Assembly (NCBI GenBank): GCA_964551995.1
Contig: CAZKFD010000006.1
Coordinates: 33,036 to 97,035 of the forward strand
Direction of reading: 5' to 3'
DNA from: DATKJS01 sp964551995
GTDB taxonomy: Bacteria; Acidobacteriota; Aminicenantia; Aminicenantales; Saccharicenantaceae
DNA length: 64,000 bases
Shown: piece by piece, positions 53,463-62,391 of the stretch
Numbering within the stretch: position 1 is the stretch's first letter
Layout: the number at the start of each line of letters is the position of its first letter
Position numbers and translations under genes: made by a program
Notes under the pieces: model-generated
Told to the model about the DNA's origin: nothing
What the model saw: only the letters and a program-made list of their open reading frames with translations
The model's database searches: none

Positions 53463-54419
53463 GTGAGAATCCTAATAACAGGCGGTCTTGGGACAGTAGG
53501 TACCGGACTAGTGAAGGAGTTAAGGTCTCGCGAACAGCATGTGGTCTCCTGCGATCTTACTCATCAGCCAGATGAATTCGGCTTCTCGATCAGTACTGAT
53601 GTAAGGGAACCGTTATATGCCCGGTGTGATATTCGTGATTATAGGCAGATTGAAAGAATCATCCAGAAGATGGGGCCGTTTGATTATGTTTACAATTGCG
53701 CAGCGGAGTTTGGCCGATGGAACGGAGAGGATTTCTATGAGCAGTTATGGCAAACAAACGTTATTGGGACCAAGAACATTATTCGTTTACAAGAAAAATA
53801 TAATTTCAAGTTAATTCATTTTTCTTCGTCAGAAGTCTATGGCGACTGGCCTGAGTTGATGCTGGAAACCGTAATGGATGAATACGAAATTAAGCAGCTG
53901 AATGATTATGCTATGACCAAATGGGTAAATGAGATGCAGATTAATAACTCTGCAAGACTGCATGGAACAAGAAGTGTAATCGTTCGGTTATTCAATACGT
54001 ATGGACCCGGGGAGTACTACAGCCCTTACCGTTCCGTGAATTGCCGTTTTCTTTATTGCGCCCTTCACGGCTTTCCCTGGACAGTATTTAGAGGCCATCT
54101 GAGAACCTCAACCTTTTTAGCTGATACCGTGAATACATTAGCTAATATAGTAGATAATTTTCGTGAAGGAAATGTTTATAACATTGGGGGTGGTCAAGTG
54201 CATACAATTGAAGAATTGTCTGATATTGTCCTGAGAATCACTCATGCCGATCCCCGTTTGGTTAAGTATCATGATTCAGAATTCCTCACCACAAGAGTCA
54301 AAAAAGTGGATATATCAAAATCTGTCCGAGACTTGAATCATCGTAATAACTTTGATTTAAGAGAAGGGATGGAGCTGACAGCTCAATGGATGCGTGAAGT
54401 TTATAAACTTGATAAGTAG
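53463..54419 (+). CDS. NAD-dependent nucleotide-sugar epimerase/dehydratase (extended SDR)
   Basis: A 318-residue SDR. ILITGGLGTVGTGLVKEL binds NAD, FSSSEVYGDW has the Ser, and NDYAMTKWVNEM has Tyr and Lys of the catalytic site. RLFNTYGPGEYYSPY matches substrate-binding regions of UDP-hexose/UDP-xylose-type enzymes. The GTG start at 53463 follows GGGAGGGTAAAT. Specific reaction unknown; it supplies an activated sugar for the island. A 260-bp AT-rich gap precedes it. Confidence 0.83.
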   Translation: MRILITGGLGTVGTGLVKELRSREQHVVSCDLTHQPDEFGFSISTDVREPLYARCDIRDYRQIERIIQKMGPFDYVYNCAAEFGRWNGEDFYEQLWQTNVIGTKNIIRLQEKYNFKLIHFSSSEVYGDWPELMLETVMDEYEIKQLNDYAMTKWVNEMQINNSARLHGTRSVIVRLFNTYGPGEYYSPYRSVNCRFLYCALHGFPWTVFRGHLRTSTFLADTVNTLANIVDNFREGNVYNIGGGQVHTIEELSDIVLRITHADPRLVKYHDSEFLTTRVKKVDISKSVRDLNHRNNFDLREGMELTAQWMREVYKLDK

Positions 54420-54530
54420 CAGATAAAAAATAGTCGGGAGTGCGACTTAATGATGCGTTAGCATACCGAATTTGTGGACTACGTAATTAATAGAAGGATT
54501 TCGCCCCAGGTCAGTTCTCAGTCGCCTAGA

Positions 54531-55757
54531 ATGAAGATTCTCATTCTAACTCAATGGTATCCGCCTGAACCGGCCCTTCTGATTCAAGAGCTTGCTCAAG
54601 AACTATCATCAAAAGGGAATGATGTAACAGTCCTCACGGGCTTTCCAAACTACCCTTTGGGTCGGGTTTATGCCGATTATCGGATTCGCTTCTGGCAACA
54701 TGAAACTTTGGAAGGCATACGTGTTATCAGAGTGCCTCTTTATCCAAACCATAGTCAATCAGGCGTGAAACGCTTATTTAACTACTTATCGTTTGCTCTT
54801 TCGGCGTCGCTCCTAGGACTCTGGCTGGCTCCACGCCCCGATGCCATCTTTGTATATCATCCTCCGCTGACAATTGGGCTCTCTGCTTGGGTTCTCAGCC
54901 GCCTTTGGCGGGTCGGTTTTGTTTATCAAGTCCAGGATATGTGGCCTGAAACTCTGAGGGCAACAGGAATGATAAAAAACCACCATCTTTTATCTATAAC
55001 AGGGAGGTTTGCTAAATGGGTATATTCGAAGGCTTCCTCGATTCTCGTTATATCTCCGGGCTTTAGAAAGAATCTAATAGATAAGGGTGTTCCGGCCCAA
55101 AAAATAACTTTCATACCCAATTGGACCGAAGGCGGCAATCTAGAGAATATCACTCCTAATAATGAGTTGGCAGAGAGCCTGGGCATGTCGAGCCGATTTA
55201 ATATCATGTTTGCTGGCAATATTGGCGAAGCACAGAGTCTAGAAACTGCATTGGACGCTGCAAAGCTCCTTGATGATTTGGTTGATACGCAATTTGTTTT
55301 TGTAGGCGCTGGGATTTCTTTAGATCGTTTGAAGAATATTGTCCAGGATCAAGGAATAACAAACGTAAAATTTCTGGGACGATTTCCTCAAAAGGCCATG
55401 CCCAGCCTCTATGCTCTAGCAGATGTTCTGTTTGTTCACCTTAAGGATGATCCGCTTTTCAGGATTACAATCCCTCATAAGATCATAACTTATCTGGGGG
55501 TTGGTAAGCCTATTCTCGCTGCAATAGCCGGAGATTCTGCAGACATAATACAAGAAACGGGAGCGGGAATTGTCTGCCCGCCAGGAGATGCCCAAGCGCT
55601 TGCTCGCGCAATTCGAAGCCTTCGTGCAATGTCCGTCGATGAGAGAACGATCATGGGTGAGCGAGGGCTTTGTGCGGCAAGTGCGAAATATAATCGAAAA
55701 AATATCGTTATAGAGATATGGACTTTATTAGAAAAAGCTTCCCGGGCAAATTGTTAG
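54531..55757 (+). CDS. Glycosyltransferase family 4 (WcaI/WbuB-like)
   Basis: A 408-residue GT-B protein. KILILTQWYPPEPALLIQEL and VLTGFPNYPLGRVYADYR are the WcaI/WbuB-type N-terminal block; YQVQDMWPETL and FIPNWTEG are further signatures. The donor site ends FRITIPHKIITYLGVGKPIL. Starts at ATG 54531 after a non-coding-looking upstream extension. Its last 40 bp overlap the sugar transferase gene, as in many clusters where the second sugar is added right after initiation. Confidence 0.87.
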   Translation: MKILILTQWYPPEPALLIQELAQELSSKGNDVTVLTGFPNYPLGRVYADYRIRFWQHETLEGIRVIRVPLYPNHSQSGVKRLFNYLSFALSASLLGLWLAPRPDAIFVYHPPLTIGLSAWVLSRLWRVGFVYQVQDMWPETLRATGMIKNHHLLSITGRFAKWVYSKASSILVISPGFRKNLIDKGVPAQKITFIPNWTEGGNLENITPNNELAESLGMSSRFNIMFAGNIGEAQSLETALDAAKLLDDLVDTQFVFVGAGISLDRLKNIVQDQGITNVKFLGRFPQKAMPSLYALADVLFVHLKDDPLFRITIPHKIITYLGVGKPILAAIAGDSADIIQETGAGIVCPPGDAQALARAIRSLRAMSVDERTIMGERGLCAASAKYNRKNIVIEIWTLLEKASRANC

Positions 55758-56407
55758 ATCTCATTATGTACAGGCGTTTCGGGAAAATATTATTAGACTA
55801 TATATTGACGATAGGTACACTGCCATTCGCTGTTCCACTGATGGGTTTTATTGCATTTTTTGTTTGGGTTAAGCTTGGCTCGCCAATTTTATTTCGCCAG
55901 GAACGACCTGGGTTGGGCGAGAAGCCGTTCATTTTATATAAGTTTCGCACAATGAATGTTACGCATGATCTGAATGGTAATTTATTGCCGGATACCGAAA
56001 GGCTAACCATTTTCGGGAAGTTTTTGCGCATGACATCGCTCGATGAATTGCCGGAGTTAATTAACGTTCTGCGTGGCGAAATGAGTCTAGTGGGACCGCG
56101 ACCTTTATTGCAGCGCTATATGCCTTTTTTCACATATAAAGAAAAAATTAGATTTCGATTCCGGCCAGGTATTACTGGCCTATCTCAGATCCTAGGACGA
56201 AATGAGCTTTCTTGGGATACGCGACTAGCTATTGATGTGGATTATGTAGAAAGCTGCTCGTTACTCCTTGATATTCGAATTTTGTTATTAACAATCTGGA
56301 GGGTAATAATGCATAAGGGGCTCAGGGTTGATCCGAGTTCTATTATGCTTGATCTTGATACTGAACGGGGAAAGCCCAGCCTAATTTCTTCGGAGAAGAT
56401 CTGTTGA
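55718..56407 (+). CDS. Initiating sugar-phosphate transferase (PglC-like, bacterial sugar transferase)
   Basis: A 229-residue monotopic phosphoglycosyl transferase. One re-entrant/membrane helix (LLDYILTIGTLPFAVPLMGF), then GSPILFRQERPG, FILYKFRTMN, MTSLDELPELINVLRGEMSL with the catalytic Asp-Glu, and VGPRPLL. It has only the catalytic domain, as in PglC, without the extra N-terminal helices of WcaJ/WbaP. It transfers a sugar phosphate from a UDP-sugar to undecaprenyl phosphate, starting the repeat unit. ATG 55766 is an alternative start. It overlaps the acetyltransferase gene by 4 bp. Confidence 0.9.
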   Translation: MDFIRKSFPGKLLDLIMYRRFGKILLDYILTIGTLPFAVPLMGFIAFFVWVKLGSPILFRQERPGLGEKPFILYKFRTMNVTHDLNGNLLPDTERLTIFGKFLRMTSLDELPELINVLRGEMSLVGPRPLLQRYMPFFTYKEKIRFRFRPGITGLSQILGRNELSWDTRLAIDVDYVESCSLLLDIRILLLTIWRVIMHKGLRVDPSSIMLDLDTERGKPSLISSEKIC

Positions 56408-57225
56408 ATAGAAATCATTACAAGAATTTCGGTATTGCGGGTATTATCCGACGAGCGAGCGCTGATGATGCTTTAGGAATTTATTCGATACTCCGGCAGG
56501 CCTTTAGTCCCTTATATCTCAAATTCACTATTTATCAAAAATCGGAATCAGCAAGTTACTTGAGAGAACAAATAGAAGCTGGAAACTCAATTGGGACCCC
56601 AACAATTTTTGTTGCTGATAGAGCAGGAACGCTATCCGGCTTCTATATTGCAGATGAATGCGACAGGGAATTCTTCCTTAGCTATATCGCAACAGGTATA
56701 TATGCTAGAGGTAAAGGAATCGGTAGGAAATTGCTCTTGCACTTTGAAGGTATGGGATCCGAAAGAGGTTGTGCAGCCTTGGGCCTAGAGGTTTTTGAAA
56801 GTAACAATTACTCAGTAGAATGGTATTTAAGGGAAGGTTATCGACCTTCTTCAAAACGATACGTGGCGCGGTTTGATCTCGCCGCTTTTCAGAATGAAGG
56901 GAAAGGGGGCTTGGTGCTCGATTCATTCGAACTCGATCGTGCGTTCCAAAAAGAAGAAAAGCTTGGCTTTAGCTGTATTTCTGGGTTCCTTTCAGATGAC
57001 CCAGTGAAGATCGGTCTGATTGGAGAAGATGTGGCCAATGTTCTCAGCCCTAGAGGGCCCGGGGCATTTGCCGTGGCAGAGGCCATAGCTCAATCTCCCT
57101 TGGCAAATCGGCGTTGGATACTCTTAACAACTTATGAACCGATCTTAAAAGATGACGGGCTAGATTCTCTGGAGATATCCATTCATATGGTTAAGAAAAT
57201 TAGCAGAAGAGATCAGGCAAGGTAA
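56404..57225 (+). CDS. GNAT-family N-acetyltransferase
   Basis: A 273-residue protein. IIRRASADDALGIYSILRQA opens the GNAT fold and IATGIYARGKGIGRKLLLHF is the acetyl-CoA pyrophosphate loop (about 92-111), followed by GLEVFESNNYSVEWYLREGY. About 110 residues follow the GNAT domain without a recognised fold. A TTG start overlaps the sugar transferase stop, so translation is coupled. It may acylate an amino sugar made by the neighbouring PLP enzymes. Confidence 0.78.
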   Translation: MNRNHYKNFGIAGIIRRASADDALGIYSILRQAFSPLYLKFTIYQKSESASYLREQIEAGNSIGTPTIFVADRAGTLSGFYIADECDREFFLSYIATGIYARGKGIGRKLLLHFEGMGSERGCAALGLEVFESNNYSVEWYLREGYRPSSKRYVARFDLAAFQNEGKGGLVLDSFELDRAFQKEEKLGFSCISGFLSDDPVKIGLIGEDVANVLSPRGPGAFAVAEAIAQSPLANRRWILLTTYEPILKDDGLDSLEISIHMVKKISRRDQAR

Positions 57226-57228
57226 AAT

Positions 57229-58170
57229 ATGGAGCATATTTCAAAGGGGGCCCAGATCAAGTCTGCTTTTATACGGCCAGCAGAGTTGTATCCAAATGCT
57301 CGTTCTGGATTCAAATCTCTTATGCTACGTATGGATGTATCGCGAACAGGAGGGGTGCTCCTTCCGAGCTATGTGGGCTGGAGTGCAAAAGAAGGCTCTG
57401 GCGTTTTTGATCCTGTGAAAGAAATCGGCACGCCTTATGCTTTCTATAATATGACAAAGAAGCTCCATATAGATTTGGATGACCTAGAAAGAAAGCTCGC
57501 AGATCTTCGGCCTCGCATGGTTTTATTTATTCATTATTTCGGATTCCCTGATCCCAACGTCGTACGCGCTGCTGAGATTTCAAAAGCCGCGGGCGCATTT
57601 GTTGTTGAAGATGAAGCACATGCGCTGTATTCCGATTTGATAGGCAAAGCATGCGGAAGGCTAGGAGAGGCTTCTTTTTTCTCCCTTCATAAGATGTTGC
57701 CCCTCGATTCGGGTGGAGTAGTTCTTTATAATCGTTCACGCTGGTGCCGGGGAAAATATGCTCGGACTAATTTAGATAGTAGGAGCGCAAATCTTATTAT
57801 TTATGATCTTGCATATATTTCTCATATCCGAATTAGAAATACGTCCTATTTACTTGAGAAGCTAAAAAGTCTTTCATCGTATTTAATAGTCCTTCGTTCT
57901 AAAATTCCTGCCGGTGTCGTTCCTCAGTCGTTTCCTGTATTATTAAAGAAAGCACCGCGTGATGAAATATACGCTGCAATGAACAAAGAAGGATACGGTG
58001 TAATAAGCCTTTATCATACTCTTATCCCAGAGGTTCGTGAGGATATCTTCCCGAGCGCGCATTGGATTTCAAAGAGAATTTTAAACCTACCAGTACACCA
58101 AGACGTTACGCGAGACGGCCTAGACTCTTTGGTCTCAACTCTAAAGAGTTTATTAAAAAAATACAACTGA
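57229..58170 (+). CDS. PLP-dependent aminotransferase-like protein (DegT/fold type I), atypical
   Basis: A 313-residue protein, shorter than the 370-400 usual for DegT enzymes. FVVEDEAHALYSD places Asp128 at the pyridine-nitrogen site, and SFFSLHKMLPLDSGG puts the Schiff-base lysine at K155. The N-terminal portion is diverged and the last third is shortened. It starts 3 bp after the acetyltransferase stop and ends 3 bp before the FemAB-like gene, forming a tight trio. It probably makes or modifies an amino sugar, but the divergence leaves room for another PLP reaction. Confidence 0.72.
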   Translation: MEHISKGAQIKSAFIRPAELYPNARSGFKSLMLRMDVSRTGGVLLPSYVGWSAKEGSGVFDPVKEIGTPYAFYNMTKKLHIDLDDLERKLADLRPRMVLFIHYFGFPDPNVVRAAEISKAAGAFVVEDEAHALYSDLIGKACGRLGEASFFSLHKMLPLDSGGVVLYNRSRWCRGKYARTNLDSRSANLIIYDLAYISHIRIRNTSYLLEKLKSLSSYLIVLRSKIPAGVVPQSFPVLLKKAPRDEIYAAMNKEGYGVISLYHTLIPEVREDIFPSAHWISKRILNLPVHQDVTRDGLDSLVSTLKSLLKKYN

Positions 58171-58173
58171 GAA

Positions 58174-59241
58174 ATGCTCTCTTACGACTTCCACGTGCTA
58201 GCAGGTGATATATTATCTCAACGTGATTCTTGGAATGCGCTTTGGGAAGAATGGCCAGATCATGAGATTTTCGCTCATCCAGATTATATTAACTTATTTT
58301 GTCAGCGAGAGGAACGAGCGGTTTGTGCGGTATGGATGAGCAAGGATGGCGGAGTGCTTTTCCCATTGATCATTCGGCCTTTAAGTATGGAAAAATGGGC
58401 AGTTGGCGCTGGTTATGTCAATGATCTCACCGGTCCCTATGGATATGGGGGACCTTATCGTTGGGGAAATGTAAACCCTGACACGTTCTGGGAATCCTTC
58501 GATAGTTGGGCAAAAAAAAATAGAGTGGTATCTCTTTTTACACGGTTATCGCTTTTTAAAGATCAACTGTTGCCCTTTAGAGGAAGCGTTGAACTGATTG
58601 CAACGAATATAGTCAGAACTCTTGATGCCCCTATAGAGGTATTATGGGCGCGCTACGAACATAAGGTTCGTAAAAACGTTAATAGGGCTCAAAAGGAGGG
58701 AGTGGTTATCGAACGTGATGATTATGGGGCGCGTATCGATGATTTTCTTGATGTGTATTATTCGACAATGAGACGACGAGGTGCCGGGCAAGCTTATTGG
58801 TTCACTAAGGAATTTTTCCTATCTATTGTTAGTCAGTTGAAAAATAATTATACATTTTTTTATGCCCTTAAGCATGACCGTGTTATCTCTGCTGAATTGA
58901 TTTTAGTATCAGGTCGACATCTTTACTCATATTTAGGTGGAACGCTTGCTGAGGCATATTTATTACGCCCAAATGATCTCTTGAAGCATAACATAATCCG
59001 ATGGGGGCTTGAACTAGGTAAATCAGGCTTTGTTCTCGGTGGGGGATATAGTGGAACTGATGGGATATTCCGTTACAAGCGCTCTTTTGCGCCTGACGGG
59101 GAGGTCCCGTTTTATGTAGGTAAACGAGTTTGGGATGATAAACTCTATACAAGTATCGTGGAAATGAGACGAGCATTCGAAATTAATTCTGGGAATTTAT
59201 GGGAACCTAACGCGAAATATTTTCCTCTTTACAGAGGATAA
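58174..59241 (+). CDS. FemAB-like GNAT acyltransferase
   Basis: A 355-residue protein. The pattern WNALWEEWPDHEIFAHPDYI, then RKNVNRAQKEGVVIERDDYG, DVYYSTMRRRGAGQAYWFTK, and YLGGTLAEAYLLRPNDLLKH is that of the FemAB/BioF2-like double-GNAT family (Acetyltransf_6). FemX relatives transfer amino acids from aminoacyl-tRNA to amino groups; cluster members are thought to acylate amino sugars. With the upstream GNAT and PLP enzyme it suggests a decorated amino sugar. Last gene with strongly AT-rich codons. Confidence 0.78.
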   Translation: MLSYDFHVLAGDILSQRDSWNALWEEWPDHEIFAHPDYINLFCQREERAVCAVWMSKDGGVLFPLIIRPLSMEKWAVGAGYVNDLTGPYGYGGPYRWGNVNPDTFWESFDSWAKKNRVVSLFTRLSLFKDQLLPFRGSVELIATNIVRTLDAPIEVLWARYEHKVRKNVNRAQKEGVVIERDDYGARIDDFLDVYYSTMRRRGAGQAYWFTKEFFLSIVSQLKNNYTFFYALKHDRVISAELILVSGRHLYSYLGGTLAEAYLLRPNDLLKHNIIRWGLELGKSGFVLGGGYSGTDGIFRYKRSFAPDGEVPFYVGKRVWDDKLYTSIVEMRRAFEINSGNLWEPNAKYFPLYRG

Positions 59242-59264
59242 CCCCAGGCGGATATTAGAGTTAT

Positions 59265-60398
59265 ATGATGTTACGCCGTATATACCTTTCTCCACCCCAC
59301 CTGGATGGGGAAGAAAAATCGTATCTTCTCCAGTCCTTTGATTCTAATTGGATAACAACGCGCGGCCCTCAAGTGGATGCCTTCGAAAAAGACATCTGTT
59401 GTGTTACCGGGGTAGGCCATGCGGCGGCATTGTCCAGTGGAACGGCGGCTCTTCACTTAGCTCTTATCTTAATTGGTGTTGGTCGCGGTGATGAGGTCAT
59501 TTGCTCTGATTTGACTTTTGTTGCTAGCGCTAATGCCATTAAGTACCTTGGAGCTTTTCCCGTATTTATCGATAGCGAAGTCGCGACCTGGAACATGAAT
59601 CCTGATTCTCTTGTCAAAGAACTGGAGGAGAGCAAGAATAAAGGCAGGGTCCCGAAGGCGGCCATTATTGTCGATCTTTATGGCCAATGTGCGGATTATG
59701 ATCAGTTGCTAGCTATATGTTCCGAGTATAATGTCCCAGTCATCGAGGATGCAGCTGAGGCGTTGGGAGCTAATTATCGAGGAACGGCCGCAGGGAATTT
59801 CGGAGCCATGGGGATCTTTTCTTTCAACGGCAATAAAATTATTACAACTTCGGGCGGCGGGATGTTGGTTTCCAATAATCCAGAGTATATCCAGCGCGCT
59901 AAATTCCTCTCGACTCAAGCCCGCGACCCGGCACCCCATTATGAGCATTCTCATATCGGGTACAACTATCGAATGAGCAATCTGCTGGCGGCTGTTGGCA
60001 GGGGGCAGCTGGAACGGCTTCAGGCCAAGATTGCCCGACGGAAACAGATCAAGGCTTTCTATAAGAGCGCGTTAGAAGCGATTCCGGGGATCGGGTTTAT
60101 GCCCGACGCAGAGTATGGCCAGCCAAATCATTGGCTCACAGTTATCCTGATTGAACCTAAGCTGTTCGGAGCAGACCGTGAGGCCGTCCGGCTGGCCCTC
60201 GAAAACGAGAATATTGAAAGCCGACCTGTCTGGAAACCGATGCACATGCAGCCTGTGTTCAAGACGTGCAGAAGAAGGGGCGGCGAGGTCGGTGAAGAAA
60301 TATTCGGCAAGGGCCTCTGCCTGCCGAGCGGCAACAATTTATGCGACAACGATTTGGAACGGGTAACGAGGGTTATCATCAAAGTAGGAAGACGATGA
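59265..60398 (+). CDS. DegT/DnrJ/EryC1 aminotransferase (PglE-like)
   Basis: A 377-residue sugar aminotransferase. YLSPPHLDGEEKSYLLQSFD, WITTRGPQVDAFE and SSGTAALHLAL are family signatures; Asp162 in VIEDAAEALG and Lys191 in FSFNGNKIITTSGGG are the PLP residues. PglE-type enzymes aminate UDP-4-keto-6-deoxy sugars, and the dehydratase that makes that substrate is encoded next. Composition is intermediate, rising in GC towards the 3' end. Confidence 0.9.
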   Translation: MMLRRIYLSPPHLDGEEKSYLLQSFDSNWITTRGPQVDAFEKDICCVTGVGHAAALSSGTAALHLALILIGVGRGDEVICSDLTFVASANAIKYLGAFPVFIDSEVATWNMNPDSLVKELEESKNKGRVPKAAIIVDLYGQCADYDQLLAICSEYNVPVIEDAAEALGANYRGTAAGNFGAMGIFSFNGNKIITTSGGGMLVSNNPEYIQRAKFLSTQARDPAPHYEHSHIGYNYRMSNLLAAVGRGQLERLQAKIARRKQIKAFYKSALEAIPGIGFMPDAEYGQPNHWLTVILIEPKLFGADREAVRLALENENIESRPVWKPMHMQPVFKTCRRRGGEVGEEIFGKGLCLPSGNNLCDNDLERVTRVIIKVGRR

Positions 60399-60440
60399 TA
60401 GCGAAGTCACTAGGTTAGCTTCGGCTATTCCGGGGTTGAT

Positions 60441-62363
60441 ATGATCAGAAAAAGGGCGGACGGATTTATCAGGGAGCTATTAAGAATTAACATGTTCAAG
60501 CGGAGTGTCTTTTTTCTCATCGCGGATTCCTTGCTCATTGCCTTTTCCGTTTATGTCTCCTTCTGGCTCAGATTCGACGGTAAGATTCCGGCCGCATATC
60601 TTAACCACCTAGAATATTACATCGTCGCAGCTCTTGCCATTACTTTGACCATGCTTGCCCTTCACGGCATGTATGAAATCTCGTGGCGTTTCTTCGGACT
60701 AAAGGATTTCCTTAAGCTTCTTGCCGCAATCACCCTTTCTTCTGTAATCATGGCATTTGGAGTCTTCATATCAAAAGGCCGCTTGGGCATCGTGGCTTTT
60801 CCCCGCTCTGCCTTGCTCGTCGAATACATCCTCTCGTTGGGATCACTGGGAGTCCTCCGTATCTCCAAAAGAGCCATAATTGAATATCTCAGTAAGCCCG
60901 GGAGGATAAGGAAAGGACAGACAAGGGTTCTGATCGTCGGCGCTGGTGATGCTGGGAGTTCTATCGGCCGCGACATGCTGATCAATAAGAAATCAAGATA
61001 TTTCCCGGTCGGATACGTGGATGACGATCCCTCCAAACGAGGGATGAGTATCCATGGCATCAAAGTGCTCGGGACAAGGAATGATATCCCGATGTTGCTG
61101 GATGGCAACCGGGTCCAAGAGGTCCTTATCGCTATCCCGTCATTCCATTCGAAGGATATCCGGGCAATGGTGGAGATAATCCGGAATTCCGATGCGTCGG
61201 CAAAGATCAAGATCCTCCCAGGCATCTTGGATTTAATGGAGGGCAAGATTACCCTTTCCGATATCAAAGAAGTTCAGGTCGAAGACCTTCTCGGAAGGGA
61301 GAAGGTCCAGATTAATCTAGCGGCGATCTGCGACTTTCTGAGTGGCAAGCGCGTCATGATTACTGGTGCGGGCGGCTCAATCGGGAGCGAGATCGTCCGG
61401 ACGGCTCTGACGTTCAATACGAGCTTGGCCGTACTTCTCGATGTCGACGAAACGGAGATTTTTTATTTGATGCGTCACTTCCACCAGCCTGAAACGCGGA
61501 TAGTTCCGGTGATCGGCGACATCCGGGACAGAGTGAAGATGGATGCGGTTTTTGCAAAGTATAGGCCGGAGATCATTCTGCACTCGGCCGCCTATAAGCA
61601 TGTGCCTGTCATGGAGGATTATCCAGAAGAAGCGGTCAAGACGAACGTTTTGGGGACGAAGATCCTGGGCGAGTTGGCCTTGAAATACAACGCAGAGAAA
61701 TTTATCTATATCTCCACGGACAAGGCGATCAATCCCACAAGCGTGATGGGATCGACCAAACGTGTCGGAGAAGAGATCCTCCGGGTTCTTAATCGTCAGA
61801 ACGGGACGAAGTTCATTTCGGTGAGGTTCGGCAATGTCCTTGGCAGCCGAGGTAGTGTTATTCCGGTATTCGAAGAACAGATCAAGCGGGGAGGACCGGT
61901 GACCGTGACGCATCCCGAGATGAAGAGGTATTTTATGGCGACTTCGGAAGCCGTGCTCCTCGTCCTCCAGGCAGCTGCGACGGGGGAGGGCGGCGAGGCC
62001 TACATTCTCGACATGGGGGAACCTATCAAGATCCTGGACATCGCGCGAGAAATGATCCGTCTCAGCGGATATGAGCCCGATGTGGATATTCCGATCGTTT
62101 TCAGCGGGCTGAGACCGGGAGAAAAATTGTTCGAAGAGCTCTTAGGGGCCGAGGAAGGCTCTGAGCCGACGACGCATCCGAGGATTTTCCGAGCGAGAAA
62201 CCCAAAGGTATGTGCCGAAAGTGAAATATTACCAAAAGTCGAGAGTCTTATCGACATGTGTTCCAATGGCTGTAATCGCGAGGGCATAATCGGCTGCCTA
62301 ATGGACATCGTGCCGACTTATAAGCGCCAGGGAATTAGCGTCGGAGACAGGCGGATAGCCTGA
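60441..62363 (+). CDS. Membrane-bound UDP-sugar 4,6-dehydratase (PglF/WbpM/CapD family)
   Basis: A 640-residue protein. Four N-terminal helices (about 20-140) are followed by a CoA-binding-like Rossmann (VLIVGAGDAGSSIGRDM) and the catalytic SDR domain with MITGAGGSIGSEIV (about 306-319) and ISTDKAINPTSVMGSTKRVG. Such enzymes convert UDP-GlcNAc to the 4-keto-6-deoxy intermediate used for bacillosamine, FucNAc or QuiNAc. It directly follows the PglE-like aminotransferase, giving a two-step route to a UDP-4-amino-6-deoxy sugar. The full PglF length and membrane part are present. Confidence 0.92.
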   Translation: MIRKRADGFIRELLRINMFKRSVFFLIADSLLIAFSVYVSFWLRFDGKIPAAYLNHLEYYIVAALAITLTMLALHGMYEISWRFFGLKDFLKLLAAITLSSVIMAFGVFISKGRLGIVAFPRSALLVEYILSLGSLGVLRISKRAIIEYLSKPGRIRKGQTRVLIVGAGDAGSSIGRDMLINKKSRYFPVGYVDDDPSKRGMSIHGIKVLGTRNDIPMLLDGNRVQEVLIAIPSFHSKDIRAMVEIIRNSDASAKIKILPGILDLMEGKITLSDIKEVQVEDLLGREKVQINLAAICDFLSGKRVMITGAGGSIGSEIVRTALTFNTSLAVLLDVDETEIFYLMRHFHQPETRIVPVIGDIRDRVKMDAVFAKYRPEIILHSAAYKHVPVMEDYPEEAVKTNVLGTKILGELALKYNAEKFIYISTDKAINPTSVMGSTKRVGEEILRVLNRQNGTKFISVRFGNVLGSRGSVIPVFEEQIKRGGPVTVTHPEMKRYFMATSEAVLLVLQAAATGEGGEAYILDMGEPIKILDIAREMIRLSGYEPDVDIPIVFSGLRPGEKLFEELLGAEEGSEPTTHPRIFRARNPKVCAESEILPKVESLIDMCSNGCNREGIIGCLMDIVPTYKRQGISVGDRRIA

Positions 62364-62391
62364 GTGATGTCGCATTAAGGAAAGACTGCCG

